Positions 21,101 to 31,794 are shown, numbered from the stretch's first letter. The stretch is DNA of 64,000 nt from Mesorhabditis belari (GCA_958450365.1 CAUEEP010000901.1:558001-622000), one strand, 5' to 3'. Program-made: numbers and translations. The notes: a model not told the origin generated them from the letters alone.

Positions 21101-23323
21101 TTTGCATTCATCAGAGCAATGTATTTGAGAACTTGAAGAACGGAGAATTCATCGAGTGAATTGTACTGATAGCGAGCCTCGATCCCTTCCACCCAATCAA
21201 GAGCTATGTAGCCTAGAATCAAGTACATTTATTCAATATGAATATGACATAAACAAATACACAAGCCCTACTGCCCTAACTGTACCAAATACCAAGCTTG
21301 CAGAGAAAGAGCTAAAGTTTTGTAGCCACTGGGATCGAACCCATGACCCGAGACTAGTCCAGAGACTAGGATACAAGGCTTCTAACCACTCGGCCATGAT
21401 GGCACCATGGCTAAGGAATGCTCAAATTGCAACCTGACGTTTGATAGAATTCATTTATTTAGTAAATTGAGAGTAATTGTCAGAGTAACTTTAAAGTTTT
21501 CTATTGGGTTGTCCAGTTATGAATGCGCGTTTTTTACTATCTTGTAAATTTCTCAAGATACCGAAATCAAGAAAAAGATCTATATGAGTATTATTCGAAA
21601 GCTGAAGATCTCCTCTACATTTTGATATAAAAAGTTTTTGAATTTGTTCAGCTTTTGGGCAAATTGATTGCACAGAAGAAGAGGTGGCCAAAAAATGGAA
21701 GGGTGCCTTTGGATCAAGTTTTGGCTCCGCTCAAATTGAGTTAACCGTTTGATGTTTGGCCAATAGATATATCAATACAACTTTTTTTTAAATATAACAA
21801 TTTCAGAGCATCTTTACTTTTCTTTTCTTTTCTGGGCGATTATTTTACACCATAAAACTTGAGGAATAGCTAAGCTGGAATGGGTTTTTTTTTTTGGAAA
21901 ACGACCTCTCCCTTTGTGCAGTCAATTTCCCAAAAAGTTGAATGAATTCAAAAACATTTTTATTCCAAAATGTAGAGGAGATCTTCAGCTTTCGATTGAT
22001 ATATAACACTCATATAAATCTGTTCGATATCCTGAGAAATTTACAAAATAGTAAAAACGCGCATTCAGAACTGGACAACCAAATAATTTTCGAACAACTG
22101 AACAATCTGGATTTCGTGTATAAAGCTCTAAACACTTTATAGAAGTTTATTTTTTTAAACCTGGAGTCGCATCATCATCACTCCCAGCCTCTTTAATGTG
22201 TCCACAGAAGAATTTTGGCAACGGGAAATCCTCTGGCAATTGAAGTTTTGTATAAGCGTTTTGATAAAATAACAACTCATTGTTGTTTATCTAAAAAGCT
22301 AAATAGATCTTTTTTTTTTTCTAAAGCAAACCAATCGACAAATCTCTGCTGGATTAAAGTCATTGCTTTTGTTGCCGAAACTGGCTAAAGTCTGGAAAGG
22401 ATTCGATAGTTTTTACAATAAAGTTTTTATAATAAAATTTGTACTTTCAATTCTTGTCCAGTTGTCACTTTGAGCACGAATTTTTTGGGTAAAGCATCAG
22501 CATTTTCACCGTTCCAATCGACTTTCGTGAAAACGATTTTCGAGGCAAAACCCTAAAGCTCTCGATCTTAAATGCTCTCGATTTCTAAAGCTCTTAAATG
22601 AACTAGATGAGGAATGTTGCTCTCGATCTTTGGACTAAAGTATGTTCCTAGCGAGTAAGTAATTAGTAATTACTTGAGTAAAATTGTATGAGTAACTTTT
22701 GATTACTCATTGATTCTATGAGCAATTGACGTTTGTTTTTGTCAAGTAACTACGAGTAAAGAGAATATCTTTATATTTGAAGCGAATTCGCCAAATCCAA
22801 ATCAGTTAAACGGGTTGAATTTCTTCAAAAGAAGCCGTCAATAAGTTGAAGATCGTGACTTTTTCGCGTCAATTTTTGCAAAAGTTACGGTACTTTTTTT
22901 CCAAGTGTGCTTTTTAAAGAATCCATTACTCGCGCGCGGCACACTCTACACACTCTTGAAGCCGTTATCAAGAATAAAGGTGCCCATATTGAATAATTTG
23001 CTATTTTTTAAATGAATATGATTACTGTTGTTAATTTTAAATAAAGTTTACATGAATCCGTTCATATTTCATTACGATACACGGTTCTGAGTCTGTAACC
23101 ATACTTATGCCGCACCCTGTACTTACGGCTCATTTTTTATGAGTTAAGAAAATGAGTATCTTGAGTTAGAAAACTGATGACTCACTCCGCCATTCAGCAT
23201 CACCGTCGCCTCTCTTTCTTCCCCAAAAAAGCACTCGGTTTTCAGAGTTTTTTGCAAATCTTTTTCAAGAATTGCCCATTTTAGAGTTGTCCCATTGATA
23301 AATGACGGATCTTCGTCTATCAT
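18131..23323 (-). CDS. CHK-kinase-like (DUF1679/EcKinase-type) protein, about 415 aa
   Basis: Exons (high to low): 23323-23186, 22552-22445, 22391-22332, 22290-22161, 21212-21099, 20741-20662, 20605-20476, 20417-20311, 20067-19988, 19911-19824, 19751-19655, and a last exon 18247-18131 (TAA). Exons 1-11 are in phase. N-terminal TTLKWAILEKDLQKTL and KIVFTKVDW fit the nematode CHK family. The catalytic loop THGDLTQQNVFW (HGD 262-264, N 269) and HDW (286-288) give the kinase aspartates, followed by HFGNPLADLARFLG. Relatives include ecdysteroid 22-kinase and choline-kinase-like proteins; the substrate is unknown. Exon 11 ends one base into a codon, yet the best last-exon frame (EKPAREKEFNEKVDSIADYL) starts in phase 0. 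Either a small exon was missed in the 1.4-kb last intron or there is a frameshift. An acceptor (TTTATAG) lies just upstream of the ATG, consistent with trans-splicing. Confidence 0.85.
18492..18569 (+). pseudogene. tRNA-like sequence in last CHK intron
   Basis: Perfect A box (TGGCCGACTGG) and a one-base-altered B box (GGGTCAAGTCC). It shares GCTTTGTATCTTAGTC-type sequence with the copy at 21.3 kb (GCCTTGTATCCTAGTC), so the two derive from one source. The acceptor halves pair partially. Confidence 0.5.
18590..19360. repeat. Cluster of MITE ends, ACCGTATTTTCTCTAATAGT family
   Basis: The tip (followed by AGTGCACCC) occurs at about 18592, 18741 and 18973 on the plus strand and inverted at about 19140 and 19325. 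Between them a block with GATCTTGTGGGGGATTTGAG and TTGAGCTTCTG repeats three times. This is a nested or repeatedly duplicated MITE in the last intron of the CHK-like gene. Confidence 0.7.
20125..20255 (-). repeat. 22-bp minisatellite, inverse of the 41.6 kb array
   Basis: About five units of GAGAAAAGGAACCAAATTTG in CHK intron 8. Read on the other strand this is the CAAATTTGGTTCCTTTTCTC unit of the array at 41592-41932. Confidence 0.75.
21325..21403 (-). pseudogene. tRNA-like sequence in CHK intron 4
   Basis: Perfect A box (TGGCCGAGTGG) and perfect B box (GGGTTCGATCCC); the acceptor halves GCCATCA and CAGTGGC pair in five of seven positions. A CTAGTC...GACTAG stem sits where the anticodon or variable arm should be, with an irregular loop. 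It is type II in outline but not a canonical Ser or Leu tRNA. Confidence 0.5.
21504..22083. mobile_element. Mariner MITE (TTGGGTTGTCCAGTTATG family), copy 1, 580 bp
   Basis: TA-flanked, with long inverted ends (TTGTCCAGTTATGAATGCGC; matching ACGCGCATTCAGAACTGGAC at the right). Extended subterminal inverted repeats include AAGATCTCCTCTACATTTTG and CTGAACAAATTC-type words. It sits in intron 4 of the CHK-like gene. A near-identical copy is at 26595-27168. Confidence 0.85.
22605..22688 (+). repeat. 80-bp repeat shared with 35.48 kb
   Basis: AGATGAGGAATGTTGCTCTC through TTACTTGAGTAAAATTGTAT occurs here (CHK intron 1) and at 35475-35560, in the second case directly at the right end of a mariner. 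This suggests both copies derive from sequence flanking an element. Confidence 0.75.
23095..23122. mobile_element. Orphan right end of a maT-like element
   Basis: ACTTATGCCGCACCCTGTA matches the TIR of the 3.7 kb transposon except for one base, and ends at TA. I find no matching left end in the same intron, so it is a remnant. Sequence to its left (about 22770-23095) may be degraded transposon. Confidence 0.55.
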
Positions 23324-23375
23324 TTTCACGCTCAAACTATAAACAAATCATAAATCAAAACAAAATAAAACAATT

Positions 23376-24382
23376 ACGTGTACTTCTAGGAATTTTGCAC
23401 AATTTTCAAGAGGCTTTGAAATTCTGGATGCGACTTAGGGTGGAAAAGAATTTTATAGCAAAAAAAATATAGGGCAGATTTGATATGGCAATAAGATCTA
23501 GTTCGTTTACAGATACTTTCAATTTTCCTACAGACGAGAAGATACCGGACGGGAGCTTATTCCAAGTCCAAGACGAGAGCTTATTCCAAACCCTACTATT
23601 ACGGTTCGCAAAAGAATGATAAAGGGAAAGATGATGGGGATGAGAATCGACCGAAATTTGATAAGGATTTGATAATTTGACTACGTGTACTTCTAGGAAT
23701 TTCCACAATTTTCAATTCTTTGAAATTCTGGATGCGACTTAGGGTGGAAAAGAATTTTAAAGCAGAAAATAAGCTCAAAGTAAATACGGCGATATAAAAG
23801 GGGTTTTAAATCAAAATCAAATCAAAGATATCATTTTGTTTTTATTGGAGAACAGAGAACAAGACGTGTCAAGAAGAAAAGCTGGCTTCATTTAAGTCTG
23901 GCAATCCTGGCTTCATTTGAGTTTTTGCATTTTTTTTGATTTCATGGAGGTTCAGACAAGGATTTGAAACAATGCTAGCACGGTTTTTCTAAACTAATTT
24001 TTCTTCCAAGATCAAGTCTGGTCTGCAATAAATGTACCTGACCTCTGAACTCTGAATTTGCTTGGCCTAGCTCATAAACCAATCACAAGAAGTGAACAGA
24101 AGAAGTAAAGTTAGAGTTTAAAGTAAGTATTAAGTTGGCCGGAAAGTTCTTTCCGTTTAAAACAATTACGTGTACTTCTAGGATTTTCCACAATTTTCAA
24201 GAGGCTTTGAAATTCTGGATGCGATTTAGGGTGGAAAAGAATTTTAAAGCAAAAAAATAAGCTCAAAGTAAATACGGCGATATAAAAGGGTTTTTAAATC
24301 AAAATCAAATCAAAGATATCATTTTGCTTTTATTGGAGAACCGAGAACAAGACGTGTCAAGAAAAAAAAGCTGGCTTCATTT
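23376..24382 (+). repeat. Three tandem-like copies of a non-LTR retrotransposon 3' region
   Basis: Blocks starting CGTGTACTTCTAGGA(A)TTT and running through GGATGCGACTTAGGGTGGAA occur at 23376, 23681 and 24168. The second continues for about 430 bp through GAAAAGCTGGCTTCATTTAA. Inverted copies are at 27303-27757 and 28700-28800. Read on the minus strand, 23490-23650 encodes the end of a reverse-transcriptase ORF (see next entry). Confidence 0.7.
23480..23700 (-). pseudogene. Non-LTR retrotransposon ORF tail, copy 1
   Basis: Minus-strand frame with LYHSFANRNSRVWNKLSS and SGIFSSVGKLKVSVNEL. This matches the usual C-terminal pattern of RTE/jockey-type polyproteins, F.NR....WN.LP followed by a short amphipathic stretch. 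The WNKLS segment is internally duplicated. Only the tail remains. Confidence 0.6.
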
Positions 24383-24579
24383 AATCCATTGATAAATGAT
24401 GGATCTTCGTCCAATCATTTTCACCTTCAAAATATAAACAAATCATAATTTAAAATATAAAACAATTACAAATCATAAGAAAACTTTTAAATAATCACTC
24501 TAAAAAGTTATATAATTCACATAAAAATCAAGTAAAAACATTAAAAAATGATCGTTTTTTTGTAAAAACCTAAATGAAC

Positions 24580-24697
24580 AGCTATAGAGTAAAAAAAAAA
24601 ATTATTAAAAAACAAAAAATTTTAAAAAAAAAAAAAAATAAAAAAAAAAAAAAAAAAAATAAAAAAAATTTAATATTCCCTTACCCCATCCCAAAAC

Positions 24698-24745
<48 letters not shown>
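24580..24745 (+). repeat. A-rich low-complexity tract
   Basis: Long adenine runs with sporadic T, broken only by a short CCCTTACCCCATCCC segment. Translated it is almost pure lysine. The exact length is unlikely to be reliable in any assembly. Confidence 0.85.
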
Positions 24746-24747
<2 letters not shown>

Positions 24748-25009
24748 TTATATTATATTCAACTTTCAATAAAAACCACCCCATTAGAAAAGAAAATAGC
24801 TGCTTTTAAAATAAACATTTTTTTGGGTTATTTAAAAATAGAATTAAAGTTATTAGTTATTAGTAATATTTGAAACAAAAAAATCAAGAACTAGCCTTGA
24901 TTTCAATTCAAAAAAAACCCCGAAAGAAAGCTGATAAGCTAGACAGAAATTGAGCTCTCTTCTCGTTTCTCTCTCCGTTTTCTTCTTTTATTTACTTTTT
25001 TTTCCCTTT

Positions 25010-26130
25010 CTCATTCCAATTGCACAACATTGCCTCAAAATCGAATTTCGTCTCTCACAGGCTAAAGTGGAAATGAATGAAAGATTGGGAAGAATTATGC
25101 GAATAAAATAAGAATAGAATGTAGTTGAAGAAAAGATTGTTTGAAGGAAATGATTGATGAAATAAAAAAAAAGATAAGAATATATAAATACTTTATTTAG
25201 AAGGAAATAAAGTGCGAAAACGACATGAAAAATGTAGCAGATAAAAGATGACAAAGTCACTTAAAATGCAACGAAATAAAATGAGAAATCAGACACGGTG
25301 GAGTGTCAGAATCCCTTTTAAAATCAGACACGGTGGAGATCAAACGCAACTTGTCGGGAAGGGCATTCCAAACTTTAATCACACGATTTACGAAAAAAGC
25401 TCTAGAGGATTTAGAGAAAGCAGATTCGGGATGCAAGAGAAGAATTATGGGAATAAAATAAGAATAGAATGTAGTTGATGAGAAGATTGTGTGAAGAATG
25501 ATTCATAGATAATAGAAATGATAAGAATAGACAAAAGTCTGTGTTGGACTTCGTGATTGTTATTGCTTTGTTTTATGTTGTGAGAAAGGGCTTTGTGTTC
25601 AACTCACTCATTGAAAAACACAGTCAGAATTCCAAAGAAGAACTAGTCATTGACTATTTTGGTCGATTCTTTTGTTGAAAAATCCATTTTTCCTTGAACT
25701 CTCCTCGAGAAAAGAGTGATGCGTTGTAGAAAAAGAATGTAGTTGAAGAAAAGATTGTGTAAAGGAAATGATTGATGAAATAAAAAAAGAATGATAAGAA
25801 TAGACAAAAGTCTGTGTTGGACTTCGTGTTGGACTTTGTTGTTGCTTTGTTCACAACATTAGAATTTTGATGTGTGAATTGCATAACAACATTGGCTCAA
25901 AATCGAATTTCGTCTTTCACCGGCTAAAGTACACTTGCAAATGAATGAAAATTGAGAAAAATTATGTGAATAAAATAAGAATTGAATGTAGTTGATGGGA
26001 AGATTGTGCGAAGAATGATTCATAGATAATAGAAATGATAAGAATAGAATAAAGTTTGTGTTGACCTCATTGTTGGCTTTGTTATTACTGTTGGCTTTAG
26101 GTGGCTTTGTGTTCAACTCACATTTGGAAA
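25010..26130 (+). repeat. Degenerate direct repeats with TAGTTGAAGAAAAGATTGTG
   Basis: AAAATCGAATTTCGTCTTTC, GAATGAATGAAA, AATAAAATAAGAAT(A/T)GAATGTAGTTGA and AAGTCTGTGTTGGACTT blocks recur at about 25030-25170, 25440-25590, 25730-25860 and 25890-26100. A second type of non-LTR tail lies within (25260-25430). Confidence 0.65.
25260..25435 (-). pseudogene. Non-LTR retrotransposon ORF tail, second type
   Basis: The minus-strand frame reads RFVNRVIKVWNALPDKL, the F.NR....WN.LP signature, then a segment with FKRDSDTPP. Only the last 60 or so residues are recognisable. Confidence 0.55.
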
Positions 26131-26454
26131 ACACAGTCAGAATTCTCATTCAAAATTCTAAAGAAGAACTCATCATAGAAATTTTTTGGTTAATTTTTGT
26201 TGAAAAATCTGTTACCCTTACACTCTCTCCTCTCTTGAAAAAAGTGATGCGTTTTTTAACTTGCTAATTTTTTAAAGCTATTGTAGCCTTTAGATTTTGC
26301 TAATTCTATACTTTATATATTTATTTAAGAAGTCTCAAAAGATAATGAAAGATACAAAAAAAAATGATAGACTGAATAAAATTAGAGACAAGATTACAGT
26401 AGTCTTCAAAAACTAGCATGTTTTAGAAAAGAAAAATCATTCTAGACAAAAGTA

Positions 26455-27304
26455 TTAGGTTGGCCGAAAAGTTCTTTCCGGTGTAGCCGTAGTTTTTCAC
26501 GTGGAAAGATCTTTCAAAACGTCGAGGAAATGCGCTTGTCACTCACTCAGTTTTTCGATTCAAAGCCACGTGAGTTTTACCGCCGCGGAATCTATTGGGT
26601 TGTCCAGTTATGAATGCGCGTTTTTACTATTTTGTAAATTTCTCAAGATACCGAAATCAAGAAAAAGATATATATGAGTATTATTCGAAAGCTGAAGATC
26701 TCCTCTACATTTTGATATAAAAAGTTTTTGAATTTGTTCAGCTTTTGGGCAAATTGACTGCACAGAAGAAGAGGTGGCCAAAAAATGGAAGGGTGCCTTT
26801 GGATCAAGTTTTGACTCCGCTCAAATTGAGTTAACCGTTTGATGTTTGGCCAATAGATATAACAATATAACTTTTTTAAAAATATAACAATTTCAGAGCA
26901 TCTTTACTTTTGTTTTCTTTTCTGGGCGGTTATTTTACACCATAAAACTTGAGGAATAGGTAAGCTGGAATGGGTTTTTTCGAAAACGACCTCTCCCTTT
27001 GTGCAGTCAATTTCCCAAAAAGTTGAATGAATTCAAAAACATTTTTATTCCAAAATGTAGAGGAGATCTTAAACTTTCGAATGATATCTAACACTCATAT
27101 ACATCTGTTCGATATCTTGAGAAATTTACAAAATAGTAAAAACGCGCATTCATAACTGGACAACCCAATATTTGTTGCCGGATAAGTGGCAGGACGTTAT
27201 TGATGTTGACGGTGAATATTTCGAGTAAATAAATTCTGTTTTTGCGTAAAATAAAAAGCTAGATCCAGCGTCAAAAAACGGAAAGAACTTTCCGGCCAAC
27301 CTAA
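26455..27304 (+). mobile_element. Mariner remnant interrupted by a second MITE
   Basis: TA-flanked ends TTAGGTTGGCCGAAAAG and CTTTCCGGCCAACCTAA. The plus-strand frame codes the end of a mariner transposase: FFDSKPREFYRRGI before the inner element and LPDKWQDVIDVDGEYFE plus stop after it. The middle of the transposase is deleted, and the inner MITE at 26595-27168 splits what is left. Confidence 0.8.
26595..27168. mobile_element. Mariner MITE (TTGGGTTGTCCAGTTATG family), copy 2, 574 bp
   Basis: Nearly identical to 21504-22083, in the same orientation, TA-flanked, and inserted in the coding tail of another mariner. The similarity implies recent mobility. Confidence 0.85.
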
Positions 27305-27975
27305 TACTTACTTTAAACTCTAACTTTACTTCTTCTGTTCACTTCTTGTGATTGGTTTATGAGCTAGGCCAAGCAAATTCAGTGTTCAGAGGTCAGGTAC
27401 ATTTTTTCCAGACCAGACTTGATCTTGGAAGAAAAATTAGTTCAGAAAAACCGTGCTAGCATTGTTACAAATCCTTCTCTGTACCTCCATGGAATCAAAA
27501 CAAATGCAAAAACTCAAATGAAGCCAGGATTGCCAGACTTAAATGAAGCCAGCTTTTCTTCTTGACATGTCTTGTTCTCTGTTCTCCAATAAAAAAATGA
27601 TATCTTTGATTTGATTTTGATTTAAAAACCCCTTTTATATCGCCGTCTTTACTTTGATCTGATTTTTTGCTTTAAAATTCTTTTCCACCCTAAGTCCCAT
27701 CCAGAATTTCAAAGCCTCTTGAAAATTGTGGGAATTCCTAGAAGTACACGTCGTCATCCTTATCAAATTTTTCATTTCGGTCGATTCTCATCCCCATCAT
27801 CTTTCCCTTTATCATTCTTTTGCGAACCGTATTAGTATGGTTTGGAATAAGCTCCCGGCTTGCACTTGGAATAAGCTCCCGTCCGGTATCTTCTCGTCTG
27901 TAGGGAAATTGAAAGTATCTGTAAACGAATTAGATCTTATTGCCATGTCAAATCTGCTCTATATTTAATCTTTTT
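27303..27975 (+). repeat. Inverted copy of the 23.4-24.17 kb block
   Basis: From TTTCCGGCCAACCTAATACT to the retrotransposon tail at 27968 this is the reverse complement of 23480-24165, including the adjoining mariner tip at 24135-24165. The two arms enclose the 24.2-27.3 kb interval. Confidence 0.8.
27726..27968 (+). pseudogene. Non-LTR retrotransposon ORF tail, copy 2
   Basis: Plus-strand frame with LYHSFANRISMVWNKLPA and SGIFSSVGKLKVSVNELD, ending in a stop at 27966. It is the inverted counterpart of 23480-23700. No upstream reverse transcriptase is present. Confidence 0.6.
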
Positions 27976-28110
27976 GTACCTGTGTTTCCTAACTGCAGTC
28001 TTACTGTACTATTTTTAGTTTTCTTTCTTTTTTTTGAAAGTATTGTAGCAATATGTTATTTGCGGTTATGTTTATCTGATTCGCTTCTATTCGCCCCCTG
28101 AATAAAGCAT

Positions 28111-28566
28111 ATATATGTTACGTCCGAATCTGAGGAGACGTCCATCTCCGATCCGGACGTCCGAATCTGAGGAGATTCATTCTCCTCTGAAACGGACGTC
28201 CGACTCAGAGATGGACGTCCGATTCTGAGTCGGACGTCCGTTTCAGAGGAGAATGATCATTCTTCTCGGAATCGGACGTCCGATCTTGAGAACAAATAGT
28301 TTAAATGCAAAATCCAATGTTTTGAACAAAACACATGTATTCAGATTGGACAAACATTGGATTTTGCATTTAAACTATTTGTTCTCAAGATTGGACGTCC
28401 GATTCCGAGAAGAATGATCATTCTCCTCCAAAACGGACGTCCGACTCAGAATCGGACGTCCATCTCTGAGTCGGACGTCCGTTGCAGAGGAGAATGAATC
28501 TCCTCAGATTCGGACGTCCGGATCGGAGATGGACGTCTCCTCAGATTCGGACGTAACATATACATA
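28111..28566. repeat. 450-bp palindrome built of GGACGTCC units
   Basis: The left arm 28111-28318 is complemented by the right arm 28359-28566 with few mismatches: TATGTTACGTCCGAATCTGA to TCAGATTCGGACGTAACATA, and AACAAATAGTTTAAATGCAA in the inner part. Each arm has several CGGACGTCCG decamers, themselves palindromic, separated by GAATCTGAGGAGA-type spacers. It may be a foldback MITE with TA ends. Confidence 0.85.
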
Positions 28567-29184
28567 TCGTTATGTATATATCGTTAGAAATGTCCTCTAA
28601 CAAAGAGCATTTGGCATTTACCATTGGCAACAAGAAATTCACAGGCACCAGAATGACGAATGACGTTTTTTGATCTGTTTATGAACCTTGACAGCGTTGA
28701 AAACTCAAATGAAGCCAGGATTGTCAGACTTAAATGAAGCCAGCTTTTCTTCTTGACACGTCTTGTTCTCTGTACTCCAATAAAAACGATGAATAGTTTT
28801 TTTTTTTTCAGTCCAGAGTGCAATTGTTCTCTGACATCTCGAGTGATCACCCAAACGCATTCTTATTCATCCCGAATTTGACGTAAAATACAATAAACTA
28901 TTCAAAATTTCAATTCCAAGAAATTAATCTGATTTTTGCCATTGTTTTCGCGGAGAACAAAACAGTGATCAAATATAAAAGAAAAAGAAAATTTCACGTT
29001 CCATTTTTTCTCAATTTTTGAGTGATTCAGTATTCCCACGAAAATTTTCCGTTCCACAGAAGTGTCACCAGAGATTAAGCTTATTATCCTGTTAAGAATG
29101 ATATAAATTTGAGAACTTGGCTTTTACTTTGAACTTCTACCGAATTCCAACTAAATTCTGTTCCTCTAGTTTATAAGTTTTCTA

Positions 29185-29360
29185 AAAGTCACCTATTTTC
29201 GAGAACTATTGCTATCAAACCGCCAGTTTTTATCGAATCAGCCCAATTTTTCTATCATTGTTTGAGTCTTTTGATTCCTCATAGAATGATATCAAAAATT
29301 GAGCTAATCGAATGTAAATTAACGGTTTGATTACGGTAGTTTTCGAAAATAGGTGCCTTT
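29185..29360. mobile_element. Short MITE, CACCTATTTTCGA ends, copy 1
   Basis: CACCTATTTTCGAGAACTA and its complement near 29350, with inner CAAACCG and GATATCAAAAATTGAG words. The same family is at 39771-39960. Confidence 0.7.
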
Positions 29361-29689
29361 TCGGAAACACTTTAGCCATTTTGATTCTGAAACTGGTGTT
29401 CAGGCTTCGGTTTGAAGCTTTCGCTTTGAAACTTTCTTCCTTTGCTTTGACTTTGCTTTTAAAAAAAAAGCCTTCAATAGATATTTGAAATCTTTTTTCT
29501 CAATTCGGAAACCTTTTTCGACTTTCCTTTTCAAGATCAACCTGATTATAGCACAATTTTCAGCTACATCTGTAAATTTTTTTGTTTAGCATCACTTTTT
29601 AGTCTCAAGAGACACCGAAATAGTCTACGAAAAGCAATTTTGAGTGTAGTCTTTTTGTTAGAAAATACGGAAATACGGAAATAAGAGTA

Positions 29690-30352
29690 CTAAATAGTAC
29701 AAGGAAATACGGAAATACGGAAATAAGAATACTAGGATCATCAGCGTGGGGTTTCAAAAAACGAGACCCAGCCCATTCGATAGAAAAATAAACGCGGAAT
29801 CCGAATCTGTAATCAAAATCTGCTGAATAGCTCGCAAACGCAAAGATTTCCTATAAACTCTTGAGACGAGTTTACGCGACCACTTTCAGTGGCAGTCCTG
29901 GTCTAGTGGATAGCGTGGTCGCCTACGAAACCTCGCGAATCTCTTTCTAGTCGGTTCGAGTCCCCCCACTTGGCAAGCTTTTTATTTTTCACAATAATAT
30001 TTTTGATTTTCATGAATTCTTATACTATTTTTTGCTTTATTTATGCTTGGTTTTCGTGTGGTTATTTGAAATCGCATGCGGACTCTTTCTTGACACTAGT
30101 CACGTATTGTTTCAAGCCAGAAGTACCATCGAACAAATGGTACATCGAATGAGTGGCTTGGTGTGCAAAATTACCTAGAGCGGGGTCGTTGAGCATGATC
30201 TGACCAGGAAATAAGAGTACTAGATCACTGTGGGGTTTCAAAAAACGAGACCCAGCCCATTCGATCGAAAAACAAACGCGGAATCCGAATCTGTAATCAA
30301 AATCTGTTGAATAGCTCGCAAGCGCAAAGATTTCCTATACACTCTTGAGTCG
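29690..30352 (+). repeat. Direct repeats flanking a tRNA-like sequence
   Basis: GTGGGGTTTCAAAAAACGAG through GCAAAGATTTCCTATA at about 29700-29860 recurs at 30205-30350. The interval between carries a tRNA-like sequence. This fits a tandem duplication of a tRNA-containing unit with one tRNA copy lost. Confidence 0.7.
29892..29970 (+). pseudogene. tRNA-like sequence
   Basis: Perfect A box (TGGTCTAGTGG) and B box (GGTTCGAGTCCC). The candidate anticodon loop CTACGAA would give ACG, but the anticodon stem and acceptor do not pair well, and the variable region is long and T-rich. Confidence 0.5.
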
Positions 30353-30405
30353 AGTTTGTTGAGCCGTTTGAGTCGAGTTTGTTAAGCCGTTTGAGTCGAG
30401 TTTGT
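30340..30405 (+). repeat. 22-bp repeat, three copies
   Basis: GAGTCGAGTTTGTTAAGCCG three times at the end of the second direct repeat. Confidence 0.8.
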
Positions 30406-31130
30406 TAAGCCCAAGCTTCGTACAAATCTTTACGAAATCTCTCCCAAAAAAACAGCCATTTTCATCTCTTTTCTGATTTTCAAACTTGAAAATTTGATCT
30501 TTCTGTATTATGCAGAAATTCTTAGAAATCTTTTTTTTCTAAATTTTTTTGTCTTTTCTGTTCAAGCGGAAGAAAAAGGATGATGTTTGAATAACTTTTT
30601 GAAAAAAAATCCATCCAAATTTGTTTACTGTTGGCTAAATGGGAACAATGATCGAATGCTGGGAATTTCCGAGTTGAAAATTTCCCATCGAAAACTTTGA
30701 ATCACTAATTTTCTATATAAGAACGGATTTGAAGAGCAAAAATCGTAGTTAACGGTTTGCCTGGTGGGTTTCTGTTTTCTAGAATATAGCTGGAAGCTAC
30801 CGTATCTCAAAGATGACAAAGGTTTATTGTTTATCAGTTACTGAGCACGAATGTTTAAACAAACCCTAGAGCTAGGATAGGACAGCCTGGCTTTTGTGGC
30901 TTTCATACGCCAAGCTGTTTGTGGCCATTCTTTGATTTCCTTGATTTCTTTGGCCATTCTGTTTTCCCGTTTTCTAAGATACAAATCTGCTGCCGTATCC
31001 TAGATAATAAATCGCTTTTATAATTTTTATGTAGTTGCCAGGAAATGTAAGCAGTTGGTTGAATTTTTGAAGTTTGGGCACTTTTTGGAAAAAAGACGCC
31101 GCAGCCTTATAGGGCCTAATTACCCGCCCC
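30406..31130. other. No gene seen
   Basis: About 720 bp of AT-rich sequence with no coding exon I can support and no clear repeat ends. Confidence 0.4.
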
Positions 31131-31137
31131 TAAACCT

Positions 31138-31210
31138 GACATGGTGGTGTAGCGGATAGTGCGCTCGCCTTTTGAGCTCGGCCTCGCTGGTTCAAAGCCC
31201 CTCGCGGTCA
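31138..31210 (+). pseudogene. tRNA-like sequence
   Basis: Perfect A box (TGGTGTAGCGG) and near-perfect B box (GGTTCAAAGCC). The outer acceptor bases GAC/GTC pair and the inner ones do not. The loop CTTTTGA would place TTT as anticodon. Confidence 0.5.
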
Positions 31211-31794
31211 CAAGCTTTTTGTTTTTTGTTAAACCACTAAAACAATTCTTAAGTGTTTATAAATGTTAAGAAGATAAATAGGGCTCCTGGAAATGGCTCA
31301 AATCTTGCAAATTTCTTTGCTAAACTCTTTCAATGTACCTTAAAGTGACCAAAAATAGCAAAAGATGGCTCTTCAGCTCTAAAATCTACCGTATTCCTTG
31401 CTTTGTCTAAACTGGGTAAAAAAAATCTGCTTTAAAGCAGCTCTGTTACCGATTGGCTTTGGGGTAACTGTTAGAATTATACCCTGTAAACCTATGGAGT
31501 ATTTAAACTATGGAGTGTTTTAGCGCTGTTCTTCAGGGCAGCTTATCTGCAGTTCTAATAGTTCTAATAGTAAAAACTAACCTAAATCTATTTAGCAAAG
31601 TCTTGAATTTCTTTGATAAAACCATTTTCTATCAAGAGAATTTCTCCTCTTTTGATTTCATTAGATTTGTGTACATGAATCCAGTACAGTTCTATTCAAT
31701 TACCCTAAAATGATTCAAAGCTTGCAAATTTCTTTGCTAATCTCTTTCAATGTACCTTAAAGTGACCAAAAATTGAATTTTCTTTGATCAATTG

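Noticed and set aside
11322..21403. Nematode-specific V-arm tRNAs (nev-tRNAs)
   Set aside because: Some tRNA-like copies have long variable regions, but anticodon stems are unpaired and none reads as Gly-CCC or Ile-TAT with a sound cloverleaf.
24574..24873. Lysine-rich 99-codon frame
   Set aside because: Poly-A tract; no coding character.
28111..28566. CRISPR-like array (repeated CGGACGTCCG with spacers)
   Set aside because: The genome is eukaryotic, the unit is palindromic, spacers are themselves repeated and inverted between arms, so this is a foldback, not an array of unique spacers.
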